From assembly GCA_046331175.1 (NCBI GenBank), contig JAXLRI010000003.1, positions 620,001-684,000 on the forward strand: a stretch of 64,000 nucleotides of DNA, in the 5' to 3' direction. Position 1 is the stretch's first letter; every line of letters begins with the position of its first letter. The position numbers were made by a program, and so were the translations under genes. Below the pieces are notes generated by a model that worked only from the letters and a program-made list of their open reading frames with translations, had not been told where the DNA came from and ran no database searches. Positions 34,066-41,858 of this stretch are shown in pieces. Origin of the DNA: JAWKIW01 sp046331175. Lineage in GTDB: Bacteria > Actinomycetota > Acidimicrobiia > Acidimicrobiales > Acidimicrobilacustridaceae.

Positions 34066-34737
34066 GTGAAGGAGGCCATCGGCGCGGTGCTCGCCTTCGC
34101 GGTGGGCGTCGGGGTGAGCCCGATCCCGCTCATCGCGGTGATCCTGATGCTGTTCACCGAGCGATCGAGGGTGAACGGCCCCCTGTTCCTGCTCGGCTGG
34201 GTCCTCGGCCTGTCGGTGGTCGCCGGTGGGGCGTACCTGCTCGCTTCGGCGATCGGTCTGGGGAGCGACCCCGAGGGGACCCAGGGCGTGGCCTGGGCCA
34301 AGCTGGCCCTCGGCGTCCTCCTGCTCGCTGCCGCAGCTCGCAAGTGGCGCACCCGCCCCCGTGCCGGCGACGAGGAGGAGATGCCGGCGTGGATGGCCAA
34401 GGTCGACACGTTCGGCCCGGCCAAGGCCTTCGGCCTGGCGGCGGCGCTGTCGGCCAACCCGAAGAACCTGCTGCTCGCCGCCGGCGCCGGGTCGAGCCTG
34501 GCCCATCTCGACCTGGCCTCGACCGAGGTGGTCGTGGCGCTCGCCGCCTTCGTCGTGATCGGCAGCCTCGCCGTGGCGGTGACGGTCGGCTACGACGTCG
34601 TCGGCGGGGCCCGGGCCCGTCGGTCCCTCGACGCCCTCAAGGCCTGGCTGGCGCTGCACAACGCCGCCGTGCTGGCGGTGCTGTACCTCGTGTTCGGCGC
34701 CGTGCTCATCGCCCAGGCGCTCGACCCCCGCACCTGA
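34066..34737 (+). CDS. GAP-family membrane protein (Sap-like)
   Basis: A 223-residue protein with six predicted helices. VSPIPLIAVILMLF, a central helix-loop with RPRAGDEEEMPAWMAKVDTF, and ALSANPKNLLLAAGAG are typical of the actinobacterial GAP family, which includes the mycobacterial sulfolipid-1-addressing protein; relatives are linked to export of glycolipids. The role here is unknown. The start has GAGGGAGGG about five bases upstream; a GTG 15 bases earlier is possible. Confidence 0.82.
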   Translation: MKEAIGAVLAFAVGVGVSPIPLIAVILMLFTERSRVNGPLFLLGWVLGLSVVAGGAYLLASAIGLGSDPEGTQGVAWAKLALGVLLLAAAARKWRTRPRAGDEEEMPAWMAKVDTFGPAKAFGLAAALSANPKNLLLAAGAGSSLAHLDLASTEVVVALAAFVVIGSLAVAVTVGYDVVGGARARRSLDALKAWLALHNAAVLAVLYLVFGAVLIAQALDPRT

Positions 34738-34774
34738 CGGTCGCCTCCCGCCGCCCTCGGGGCGCGGGCTGGCC

Positions 34775-34783
34775 TGTGGACAA
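34775..34783 (-). other. Single DnaA-box-like nonamer TTGTCCACA with flanking inverted repeat
   Basis: Read on the minus strand this is TTGTCCACA, the form of DnaA box common in actinobacteria. It is isolated. It lies at the left end of an imperfect inverted repeat (CCTGTG and CACAGG, 16 bases apart) with two AACTC direct repeats inside, upstream of a small orphan gene. A regulatory site fits better than an origin. Confidence 0.35.
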
Positions 34784-34834
34784 CTCCGGCAACTCACAGG
34801 GTTGTGCCCCTTCCTCCCCACAGGGCGGTCCCCG

Positions 34835-34840
34835 TACCGT
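34835..34840 (+). promoter_or_regulatory. -10 hexamer TACCGT of the 83-residue orphan
   Basis: TACCGT lies about 60 nt before the ATG of the small gene, which has a strong AGGAGG ribosome binding site, so this is a normal leadered transcript in contrast to many neighbours. Confidence 0.45.
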
Positions 34841-34901
34841 CACCACGTCGGGTGGCCGCCGTGACTCGGAAGCGGTGGCCGACGAGCGCCGAGGAGGTGC
34901 C

Positions 34902-35153
34902 ATGGCTGCCTACGAGGTGGTGTTGAAGGACCGGACCTGCGAGGTCATCGACGGGGCCGACGCCTACCAGCAGGAGGGGCAGATGACGACCTTCTTCGCG
35001 CTGGGCGACGGGCGGCGCGTCGTCGATTGCTGGAGCAGCCGGGTGGCCAGCTTCCGCACCAGCGAGGTGCTGATCATCCGCCGACACCTGGAGGAGCCGG
35101 TCGTGACGAGCCGTCCGCGGCACGTCATGGCGCCGGAGCTGCGCTCGGCCTAG
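34902..35153 (+). CDS. Unrecognised small protein, 83 residues
   Basis: No family recognised. The protein is soluble, starts with an alternating beta pattern (YEVVLKDRTCEVIDGADAY), continues with MTTFFALGDGRRVVDCWSSRV and ends in a basic tail. Two Cys residues and an exposed Trp are notable. It has a good AGGAGG site at the right distance, codon use like its neighbours and its own promoter, so it is very probably a real gene. The general plan (short beta protein, FF motif, ILII-like strand) recalls the 74-residue orphan at 45.1 kb, but similarity is too weak to call them relatives. Confidence 0.7.
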   Translation: MAAYEVVLKDRTCEVIDGADAYQQEGQMTTFFALGDGRRVVDCWSSRVASFRTSEVLIIRRHLEEPVVTSRPRHVMAPELRSA

Positions 35154-35263
35154 CGAGGAGGTCGCTCGGGCCGGGCCGAACTGGGCCGAACCGGGCGGAT
35201 CGTCGGTGGTGCGGGGGCGCCACCGGAGAGGGGGGACCGTGGGGGGAGGTACCGTGCCCGACG

Positions 35264-35860
35264 GTGGACGTCGTCGAGGCACTGGAGGTGCTGGGTCTCG
35301 AACCCGGCTGCGACCAGGCCGAGGTGCGCGCCGCCTACCGGGCCCTGATCCGGGTGCACCACCCCGATCTGGCGGCGCCGACCGACACCACGGCGGCGAC
35401 GGTCCGCACCGCGCGGCTGACCGCCGCCGTCTCGGTCCTCGACGGGGTCCTGGCCGCCCACGGCGGCACCGTCCCGGCCCCGAGCCCGCCACCACCTCCG
35501 CCTCCTGCAGCTGCCCCCGCTCCGCCGCGATCGTCGACGGCCGCGACCGAGCCGGCCGACGCGGCGGTGCTCGACGAGGGGGCCATCACCATCGGGGCGC
35601 CGCCGCCGGAGGCGTACGCCCTGCTGTACGAGGCGGCGGGTCGGGTGGGCGACGTGGCCTACGTCGACGCCCACCTCGGCATCCTCGAGATCATCGTGCG
35701 GTTCGAGGGCGGACCGTCGTGCTCGGTGGTCATGACCCTGCAGGGGCGGGCCACCCACACCGAGGTCTTCTGCTCGATGGAGTCCATCGAAGCCGCCCCC
35801 GCCCCGTCGATCCGGCCCGTCCTCGAGGCGCTCGTCACCGAGCTGGTGACCCCGACCTGA
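35264..35860 (+). CDS. J-domain protein with unrelated C-terminal domain
   Basis: A 198-residue protein. Residues 1-70 are a DnaJ J-domain with the HPD motif at 33-35 (IRVHHPDL), which stimulates Hsp70 ATPase. About 70-105 is a Pro/Ala linker, with eight consecutive prolines. The last 95 residues form a mixed alpha/beta domain (EAYALLYEAAGRVGDVAYVD...CSVVMTLQGR) that I do not recognise. It is not a canonical DnaJ: it lacks the G/F and zinc domains. A chaperone-recruiting adaptor is likely. TACCGT eight bases before the GTG and no ribosome binding site suggest a leaderless message. Confidence 0.78.
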   Translation: MDVVEALEVLGLEPGCDQAEVRAAYRALIRVHHPDLAAPTDTTAATVRTARLTAAVSVLDGVLAAHGGTVPAPSPPPPPPPAAAPAPPRSSTAATEPADAAVLDEGAITIGAPPPEAYALLYEAAGRVGDVAYVDAHLGILEIIVRFEGGPSCSVVMTLQGRATHTEVFCSMESIEAAPAPSIRPVLEALVTELVTPT

Positions 35861-35939
35861 GCGGCCCCACGCACCGCTGCTGGCCCACCACGGGGGGTAT
35901 CCCCCATCTGGGCCGGCCCAGGCATCAGACTTTTCGGTC

Positions 35940-36611
35940 ATGAGCATGCAGTTGATCTCGCGCCCGGGTTCGGGCCGGGGGGCTGCCCGGGGGGAGCGGG
36001 CTGCCGACCAGCCCGGCAAGGCCTGGCTGCTCGACCCCGTCGGCCTGCACGCGGAGTTCGACGAGCTGTTCGTCGGGCTCACCGACGACCGCGGCCTGGC
36101 CCGGTTCCGGGCCCGCGCCGAGCAGCTCTGGCGGTCCGACGACCTCGTGGTCCACGACTACATCGCCTCCTTGCCGTGCCACACGCCCGAGGAGTGGGAG
36201 GCCGGCTTCGAGGAGCGCCACCTCGCCGAGTGGTACCGGGTGCTGATGGCCGCCTACATCGAGCCCACCCGGCCCTTCGCGGCGCCGGTGCGCCTGAAGG
36301 ACCACCTGCCCGAGGTCGGCTGGACGCCGTCGGACGCCCGCCGCCTGGCGTGGGGCCGGGAGCTGATGGAGCTGGCCCAGACCTACGGGCAGGAGGACGC
36401 CGCCGCCGCCCTCGAGATCGTGCTGCGGTTCGGCAACAAGGGCTGGCACGACCCCGACGACCTGGTGGCCTACCTCGACGGCTTCCGCCACATGGACCCG
36501 CGGTGGTTCCGCCGGGCCCAGCACCTCGTCCCCCTCGTCGAGGACGCCTTCGAGGTGCTCAGCGCCGCCGGGCGCGACCCCGACCGGGTCCTGCTGCTCG
36601 CCAACGGCTGA
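35940..36611 (+). CDS. Unrecognised protein, 223 residues
   Basis: No family recognised. It is soluble, largely helical, rich in Trp and acidic residues (WEAGFEERHLAEWYRVLMAAYIEP; FRHMDPRWFRRAQHLVPLVEDAF). There is no signal peptide, membrane helix or catalytic motif that I can identify. The ATG is preceded by CAGACT with an eight-base spacer, the same element as at the transglycosylase gene, which supports the start. The codon pattern matches its neighbours. Confidence 0.7.
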   Translation: MSMQLISRPGSGRGAARGERAADQPGKAWLLDPVGLHAEFDELFVGLTDDRGLARFRARAEQLWRSDDLVVHDYIASLPCHTPEEWEAGFEERHLAEWYRVLMAAYIEPTRPFAAPVRLKDHLPEVGWTPSDARRLAWGRELMELAQTYGQEDAAAALEIVLRFGNKGWHDPDDLVAYLDGFRHMDPRWFRRAQHLVPLVEDAFEVLSAAGRDPDRVLLLANG

Positions 36612-36641
36612 CCAGGGCGGCGCCGTGGTCCACGACGCCGA

Positions 36642-37076
36642 TCAGGCGCAGCCGTGGGTCTTGTACCAGTCGTCGAACTGGGCCTTGGCCGTCAGCTCGC
36701 GGTCCTTGGCCTCCTGGCTGGGCTCGCCCGCCAGCAGGGCCTGGGCGTAGGCGAGGCGGACGTCGACGGCGAGGCCGAGCTCGGGCGCCGCGACCTTGAG
36801 GGCGTTGGCGTGGGCGGCCGTCGAGGTGAGGATCTCCTGCTTCTTGGCCGGGGCCTCGCCGCGCGCCTTGGCGACGATGAGCAGGTCGTAGATGAACGAG
36901 TCCATCGCCTGGCAGGCGTCGGACCGCGCCGGCTTGGTGGTCGGGGCGGCGGCGGCCGGCTTCGACGACGAGGTGGTGCTCGTCTCGCCGGCGCCGGCCT
37001 CCCCGTTGGTGGTCTTCGGGCTCCCGCACGCCCCCAGGATCGTCAAGCTGCAGATGACGATGGCGATGCGGCGCAA
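36642..37076 (-). CDS. Small lipoprotein with TTG start
   Basis: About 144 residues. Starting at TTG gives LRRIAIVICSLTILGAC, a textbook lipoprotein signal whose lipobox ends in Cys17; a Ser/Thr/Ala/Pro-rich spacer follows, then a helical domain with two Cys residues (SDACQAMDSFIYDLLIVAKA and a C-terminal HGCA) that may pair. The frame opens further upstream, but those residues do not fit a signal peptide, while GGGGG lies just before the TTG and a TATCTT hexamer about 37 nt before it. Function unknown. Confidence 0.75.
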   Translation of the reverse strand: MRRIAIVICSLTILGACGSPKTTNGEAGAGETSTTSSSKPAAAAPTTKPARSDACQAMDSFIYDLLIVAKARGEAPAKKQEILTSTAAHANALKVAAPELGLAVDVRLAYAQALLAGEPSQEAKDRELTAKAQFDDWYKTHGCA

Positions 37077-37112
37077 GGGACCCCCAGGTTCGGTCGACGG
37101 GTGAGCGGGGGA

Positions 37113-37118
37113 AAGATA
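37113..37118 (-). promoter_or_regulatory. -10 hexamer TATCTT of the lipoprotein gene
   Basis: TATCTT on the minus strand leaves a leader of about 30 nt that carries the GGGGG ribosome binding site in front of the TTG. It faces the divergent GNAT gene. Confidence 0.5.
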
Positions 37119-37132
37119 GCGCGTCACGGCAG

Positions 37133-37153
37133 ATGGTTTGACGCTCAACCATA
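37133..37153. promoter_or_regulatory. AT-rich inverted repeat between divergent genes, candidate operator
   Basis: ATGGTTTGA and TCAACCAT face each other across three bases (one unpaired T in the left arm). This low-GC element stands out between the lipoprotein and GNAT genes and could be a regulator site controlling both. The regulator is unknown. Confidence 0.4.
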
Positions 37154-37203
37154 TGCGGGGCATAGATCACGGCGACCTCGCCCGCGGCGGCGATGATGGG
37201 CCC

Positions 37204-37953
37204 GTGGACCCGATCGTCGATGCCGCCGCCCGCAACCTGGCGGCGTGGCACGCCACGTCCCTGGCGGCCCTGGGCGTGGGCTCGGATCGGCAGGGCGGGT
37301 GGTGGCTGGCCCCCCAGGTGGCGCCGAGCATCTACCACAGCGCCATCGGCCTCGACCGGCCGGCCGGCCGGGCCGAGCGCCGCCGGATGGTGGCCGACCT
37401 GCAGGCCTGGGCCGACGAGACCAGCACCTTCTTGTCGGTGTGCGACAGCTTCGGCGTGCTCGACCTGCGGCCCCTCGGCCTCGAGCACCGGGCTCGGACC
37501 CCGTGGTTCGAGCGGCCGCCGGCGCGGACCCACCCGCTCCCCCACGACCCCGTGCCCGAGGGCCTGACCGTCGAGCGGGTCGACACGATCGCCGACCTCG
37601 TGACCTTCGAGCGGACGATGGTGCGGGCCTACAGGGCGCGGCCGCCGGTCGCCGACCTCGACATCCACGCCCCGGGCGTCCTCGCCGACCACGACCTCGT
37701 GGTGCTGCTCGCCCGGCTCGACGGAGCTCCCGCCGGCGTGGCGATGGCGCACCGGGCCGCCGGCGTGGTCGGCGTCTACGGCGTCGGGGTCGTCCCCGAG
37801 GCGCGCGGCCTCGGCATCGCGACCGCCCTCACCCGCCGGGCCGTGGCGTCGGCCGACGACCTGCCCGTCGTGCTGCAGCCGAGCCCGATCGCCGAGGCGC
37901 TCTACCGCCGTCTCGGGTTCACCGGCTGCGGCTGGTACGACCACTGGGCCTGA
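37204..37953 (+). CDS. GNAT-family N-acetyltransferase
   Basis: A 249-residue protein whose C-terminal half is a GNAT fold: VVPEARGLGIATALTRRAV is the acetyl-CoA pyrophosphate-binding motif, preceded by the strand VVGVYGVGV and followed by LYRRLGFTGCGWYDHW. The N-terminal 110 residues (VDAAARNLAAWHATSLAAL) resemble those of other two-part actinobacterial acetyltransferases. The substrate is unknown. GTG at 37204 with GATGAT six bases upstream is preferred over an upstream ATG that would lie within the inverted repeat region. Confidence 0.8.
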   Translation: MDPIVDAAARNLAAWHATSLAALGVGSDRQGGWWLAPQVAPSIYHSAIGLDRPAGRAERRRMVADLQAWADETSTFLSVCDSFGVLDLRPLGLEHRARTPWFERPPARTHPLPHDPVPEGLTVERVDTIADLVTFERTMVRAYRARPPVADLDIHAPGVLADHDLVVLLARLDGAPAGVAMAHRAAGVVGVYGVGVVPEARGLGIATALTRRAVASADDLPVVLQPSPIAEALYRRLGFTGCGWYDHWA

Positions 37954-37962
37954 CCACCTCGG

Positions 37963-37968
37963 TAGCCT
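37963..37968 (+). promoter_or_regulatory. -10 hexamer TAGCCT, leaderless promoter
   Basis: TAGCCT, then gccgcc, then the ATG of the oxidoreductase. The same TA-three-T hexamer with a six-base gccgcc-like spacer recurs at the ArsC-like gene and at the hydrolase gene at 46.2 kb. Confidence 0.65.
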
Positions 37969-37974
37969 GCCGCC

Positions 37975-39003
37975 ATGCCCGACGATGCCGCTGCCCGGTC
38001 CCTGCCCGCCACCCAGCACCGGGTCGTCGTCGCCCAGCGACCCGTCGGCGCGGTCACCCCCGAGTGCTTCCGCCTCGAGACGGTCGACGTGGAGCCCCTC
38101 GGCGAGGGCGAGGCCCTGGCCGCGGTCCGCTACCTCTCGATCGATCCGACCATCCGGGGCTGGATCTCCCACGACACCTACCTCCCGGCCGTCCCCATCG
38201 GTGACGTGGTGCGCAGCGGCGGCACCGCCGAGGTGATCGCCTCCACCCGTGACGACCTGCCGGTCGGCACCGCGGTGTTCGGCATGACCGGATGGCAGGA
38301 GGTGTGCCGCATCGGGCCCGACGACATGATGCAGGTGCTCCCCCCGGGGATCGACCTGGCCGACGCCCTCGGCGTCTACGGCGTCACCGGCATCACCGCC
38401 TACGTGGGGATGCTCGAGTACGGCCGACCCGAGGCCGGGGACACCGTGGTGGTCTCGGGCGCCGCCGGCGCCACCGGGTCGGTGGCCGGCCAGATCGCCA
38501 AGATCACGGGCGCGCGCGTCATCGGGATCGCCGGTGGACCGGACAAGTGCCGCTGGCTCACCGACGAGCTCGGCTTCGACGCGGCCATCGACTACCGGAA
38601 CGAGGACGTCGGTGCCCGCCTCGGCGAGCTGTGCCCCGACGGCCTCGACGTGTTCTACGACAACGTGGGCGGCGACATCCTCGAGGCGGCGCTCGACCAC
38701 CTCGCCATCGGGGCACGCATCGCCCTCTGCGGGGCCATCGCCACCTACAACGACGTCGAGCCGCGGCCCGGCCCGCGCAACCTCAGCAACCTGATCGTGC
38801 AGCGGGCCCGCATGGAGGGCTTCCTGCTGCTCGACCACGTCGACCGCTTCGCCGAGGCGGCCCTCACCATCGCGGGCTGGGTGGCCGAAGGCCGCATCCA
38901 CCACCGCACCGACGTCGTCGAGGGCCTCGACCACGCACCGGACGCGCTCGAGCGCCTGTTCACCGGCGCCAACACCGGCAAGGTCGTGGTGCGGGTGTCC
39001 TGA
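37975..39003 (+). CDS. NADP-dependent oxidoreductase (MDR superfamily, CurA/LTB4DH-like)
   Basis: A 342-residue zinc-free medium-chain reductase. IDPTIRGWI, YGVTGITAYVGMLE, the NADP-binding loop VVVSGAAGATGSVAGQIAK and CDNVGGD-like YDNVGGDILEAAL are hallmarks of the prostaglandin/leukotriene-B4 dehydrogenase group that reduces activated double bonds. The C-terminus RIHHRTDVVEGLDHAPDALERLFTG also matches. The physiological substrate is unknown. Confidence 0.92.
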   Translation: MPDDAAARSLPATQHRVVVAQRPVGAVTPECFRLETVDVEPLGEGEALAAVRYLSIDPTIRGWISHDTYLPAVPIGDVVRSGGTAEVIASTRDDLPVGTAVFGMTGWQEVCRIGPDDMMQVLPPGIDLADALGVYGVTGITAYVGMLEYGRPEAGDTVVVSGAAGATGSVAGQIAKITGARVIGIAGGPDKCRWLTDELGFDAAIDYRNEDVGARLGELCPDGLDVFYDNVGGDILEAALDHLAIGARIALCGAIATYNDVEPRPGPRNLSNLIVQRARMEGFLLLDHVDRFAEAALTIAGWVAEGRIHHRTDVVEGLDHAPDALERLFTGANTGKVVVRVS

Positions 39004-39042
39004 CCCTCCGCCGGTTCGGGTCGCGGCGCGGCCGCGGCGCGA

Positions 39043-39855
39043 TCAGGACGTGCGGCGATCGGCGTCGTCGGGGGCCGGCGGGAGCTGGCGGTCCTCGCCG
39101 AAGGGCTTCAGCCGCCGACGGCTGGCCGGGTTCGGGTCGATCGCCGGCCGCCGGCCGTGGCCGGCCGCCAGCGGCTTCGGCGGGCCCGCCGGCTCGTTTT
39201 CGGGCGGCGGCGCCGCCTCCGAGGCGGCGACCCAGTCCTGGGACTCGCCCATCCGGGGCACGATCCCGCCCACGTCGGGTGCCCAGTCGGCCTCGTCCAC
39301 GTCGTGGGCGTCGAGCACGCGGTGCCGGCGGAGGAAGACCTCCTCGACCAGGACGATGGCGAGGCGAGCCACCGCGGCGCCCTGCACCGACCCCAGCGGC
39401 ATGGCGTCGAAGTGCAGCGTGGTCGGCCGCTCGGGGTCGACCGCGCCGATGGAGGCGTCGACCTCGTTGGGTCCGAGGTCGTAGCTGAACCGCAGGAAGG
39501 GGGCCTCGGTCGCCGAGCGCAGGTCGGCCACCGGCAGGACCTTGAACTCGAGCCCGGAGATGTCGGGGAGGTCGTAGTGGGCCTCGTCGAGGGCCGTGAG
39601 GGCAGCGGGCCCGGGGATGTCCTCGATCCAGGCGTGGTGGCCCCGCCGCTCGATGCGCCAGCTCACCGCCTCCAGCGCCGGGCGGATGATCCGCTCGCGC
39701 ACCTCCTCGTAGGCCCGCCCCTTGGCGAGGTCGTCGGCGGTGCCGCCCGCCGACAGCCGCAGCGGTCGCCGATCGTGGTGCGCGTCGAAGTCGTCGAGGA
39801 CCCCTGCGAGGTAGCGCAGCTCGCGCGTGGGCTCACCCGGGACGGCTCCGGTCAC
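39043..39855 (-). CDS. Unrecognised protein, 270 residues
   Basis: No family recognised. Residues 1-185 look like one alpha/beta domain (ELRYLAGVLDDFDAHH...YEEVRERIIRPALEAV...LPDISGLEFKVLPVADL); the rest is a Pro/Glu-rich, then Arg-rich tail that is probably unstructured. There is no signal peptide or membrane helix. The start is well supported: TACGCT lies six bases before the GTG. Possibly a nucleic-acid or partner-binding protein, but nothing in the sequence proves this. Confidence 0.68.
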   Translation of the reverse strand: MTGAVPGEPTRELRYLAGVLDDFDAHHDRRPLRLSAGGTADDLAKGRAYEEVRERIIRPALEAVSWRIERRGHHAWIEDIPGPAALTALDEAHYDLPDISGLEFKVLPVADLRSATEAPFLRFSYDLGPNEVDASIGAVDPERPTTLHFDAMPLGSVQGAAVARLAIVLVEEVFLRRHRVLDAHDVDEADWAPDVGGIVPRMGESQDWVAASEAAPPPENEPAGPPKPLAAGHGRRPAIDPNPASRRRLKPFGEDRQLPPAPDDADRRTS

Positions 39856-39987
39856 CTCTGGAGCGTACCGGCCGTCCGCGGGCGCCTCGACGGCGGCCCC
39901 GACGGGAGGCCCGAACCGAGGTGCCGAGGGGAGGTCGGCGTCGAGGCGCCCGAGCCGTCGCCCCGCGGGCGCCCGGGCGCCGGGACC

Positions 39988-40341
39988 TCAGGCGCCGAGC
40001 TCGAGGACCCGCTCGGGCGGTCGACCGATCACGGCGCGGTCGCCGCGGACGAGGATCGGGCGCTGGAGCAGCTCGGGGTGCTCGACGAGGAGCGACACCA
40101 CGGCGGCCGCCGCCGTGTAGTCGGCGGCGTCGAGGCCGAGCTCCTTGAAGCGCTTGTCCTTGCGCACCAGGTCGGCCGGCGGGTCGTCGACGGCGGCGAC
40201 GAGCTGCTCGAGCGTGGCTCGGTCGGGCGGTGCCTTCAGGTACTCGACCACCTCGACCTCGACGCCCGCCTCGTCGAGCAGGTCCTTGGCCTTGCGGGCG
40301 GTCGAGCAGTTCTTGTTGAAGTACAGCTGCGGCGTGGCCAT
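39988..40341 (-). CDS. ArsC/Spx-family thioredoxin-fold protein
   Basis: A 117-residue protein with the ArsC plan: an N-terminal active site FNKNCSTARKA (Cys12-X3-Arg16), an LKAPPDRATLEQLV helix, and LLQRPILVRGDRAVIGRPPE near the end, as in glutaredoxin-linked arsenate reductases and Spx-like proteins. The usual His eight residues before the Cys is absent, so it may be a YffB-type relative rather than a true arsenate reductase. There are no ars genes nearby. TACGTT lies six bases before the ATG. Confidence 0.85.
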   Translation of the reverse strand: MATPQLYFNKNCSTARKAKDLLDEAGVEVEVVEYLKAPPDRATLEQLVAAVDDPPADLVRKDKRFKELGLDAADYTAAAAVVSLLVEHPELLQRPILVRGDRAVIGRPPERVLELGA

Positions 40342-40366
40342 GGCGGCAACGTAGCCGCCTCCCGGC

Positions 40367-40807
40367 TCAGCTCGCCGAGGGCGCGCGCCGTCGCCAGAGC
40401 GCGGTCGCCGCGCACACCCCGCCGTACACCACCACCACGGCCCAGAACCACGGGTCGGCGAGGTGCTCGAGGTAGCGGGCGAAGCCGGCCCCGAGGCCGA
40501 CGGCGAGGGGGACCGTGACGGCGACCAGGCGGCGAGCGCTCGGCTGGACCCAGCCGCGGTGCTCGGCGACGAAGTCGACCACCGCCGGCAGGGGCAGCAC
40601 GACCAGGGCGGCCGCCGTCAGCCACGGCGTCACCGCAACCGGGCCGAGGAGGCCGATCACCAGCGCGGTGGCCAGGGCCAGCGGGTACAGCACCAGGCAG
40701 CGGCGGCACACGTGGGAGCGCCCGATCCGCACGCACCGGTCGTAGTCCTCGGGCCAGTGGTGGGCGAGCCACATCGGGGTGACGCGCCGGTCGGCGGGGG
40801 CCGGCAT
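40367..40807 (-). CDS. Small membrane protein, DUF2085-like
   Basis: About 146 residues with four helices after a soluble N-terminus. CVRIGRSHVCRRCLVLYPLAL matches the Cys/Arg-rich entry segment of DUF2085-type proteins, which precedes the first helix. The last residues are basic. Two in-frame ATGs are close together; the second is preferred because TACGAT lies seven bases before it. It is divergent from the HD-type hydrolase gene, and the two -10 hexamers lie only a few bases apart. Confidence 0.65.
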   Translation of the reverse strand: MPAPADRRVTPMWLAHHWPEDYDRCVRIGRSHVCRRCLVLYPLALATALVIGLLGPVAVTPWLTAAALVVLPLPAVVDFVAEHRGWVQPSARRLVAVTVPLAVGLGAGFARYLEHLADPWFWAVVVVYGGVCAATALWRRRAPSAS

Positions 40808-40844
40808 GGGCGGCATCGTAGGGCGGTCGTGGCACGATCGGGAG

Positions 40845-41501
40845 GTGACGACCGAGGTGCCCCCGGCGGGCTTCGTCGATGCCGTGGTGGACCTGGGCGG
40901 CGACGCCGGCGCTGCCACCGAGGCCGCCGCGGCCCTCCTGGCGTGCTACCGGGAGCCCATCCGCCGCTACCACACCACCGACCACCTGGCCGCCGTCGTC
41001 GGCCTGGTCCCGGTGCTGGCGGCCGCCGACCCCGCCCTCGACCGGCGGTCGACCGACCTGGTCGTCCTGGCCGCCTGGTTCCACGACGCCGTCTACGACC
41101 CCACCACCAGCGGCAACGAGGAGGCCAGCGCCGTGCTCGCCGACGACGTCCTCCGCAGGGTCGGCGTCGACGCCACCGATCGGGCCGAGGTCGCCCGCCT
41201 GGTCCGGGTCACCGCCGGTCACCTCGTCGACGAGGGCGACGAGGCGGCCGCCACCCTGGTCGACGCCGACCTGGCGGTGCTCGCCGCCGCCCCCGAGGCC
41301 TACGAGGCCTATCGACGGGCGGTCCGCAACGAGTACGGCCACGTGCCCGACGACGCCTGGCGCGTCGGGCGCGCCGCCGTGCTCGACGGGTTGCTCGCCG
41401 CGCCCCGCCTCTTCCGGCGCGGGCCCGACGCGGCGCGCCGCGAGGCCCAGGCCCGGGCAAACCTCGCCGCCGAGCGCGAGCGCCTCGTCAGCCGGGGGTG
41501 A
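40845..41501 (+). CDS. HD-domain metal-dependent hydrolase
   Basis: A 218-residue predicted phosphohydrolase. The first metal ligands sit in RRYHTTDHLAAVV (His-Xaa3-His) and the HD pair in LAAWFHDAVYDP, followed by NEEASA and VTAGH; this is the HD superfamily variant often annotated as predicted metal-dependent phosphohydrolase. The substrate is unknown. CACGAT lies six bases before the GTG. The 3' end overlaps the convergent DUF4031 gene by 14 bp. Confidence 0.85.
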   Translation: MTTEVPPAGFVDAVVDLGGDAGAATEAAAALLACYREPIRRYHTTDHLAAVVGLVPVLAAADPALDRRSTDLVVLAAWFHDAVYDPTTSGNEEASAVLADDVLRRVGVDATDRAEVARLVRVTAGHLVDEGDEAAATLVDADLAVLAAAPEAYEAYRRAVRNEYGHVPDDAWRVGRAAVLDGLLAAPRLFRRGPDAARREAQARANLAAERERLVSRG

Positions 41502-41781
41502 CCGTCGACGGCGGCGCGACCCGCCCGCCCCGACGGCGCCGGAGCCCGGCGGCTCGCAGGCGCGCCACCAGCACCCGACCGGCGACCGGCTCGGCACCGG
41601 CGTCGACCGCTCGCTGCCACAGGGCGTCGGGCAGGTCGTAGTGGTCGCCGTGGAAGGCCACCGGCGGCAGCTCGATGCGGGCGGCGAAGGCGTGCAGCTC
41701 GCCATAGGACACGTCGCTCACCAGGTGGGCGAAGCGACGGCCGTGGCGCTGCCACACCGGCTGGTCCACGAGGATCGCCAT
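41488..41781 (-). CDS. DUF4031-like protein, 97 residues
   Basis: A short protein with AILVDQPVWQRHGRRFAHLVSD, ELHAFAARIELP and FHGDHYDLP, the conserved blocks of DUF4031, a family of small actinobacterial/proteobacterial proteins of unknown function. TACGTT lies six bases before the ATG. Its last codons overlap the end of the HD-domain gene. Confidence 0.82.
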   Translation of the reverse strand: MAILVDQPVWQRHGRRFAHLVSDVSYGELHAFAARIELPPVAFHGDHYDLPDALWQRAVDAGAEPVAGRVLVARLRAAGLRRRRGGRVAPPSTVTPG

Positions 41782-41858
41782 CGCCGCAACGTATCGGCCC
41801 GGGCGGTCCCGGCGCGACCGATGCCCGGCATGCGGGGCGGGGTACCCTGGGTCCTTCC

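Noticed and set aside
34775..34783. Replication origin
   Set aside because: There is only one DnaA-box-like nonamer and no dnaA, dnaN, gyrB or AT-rich unwinding region.
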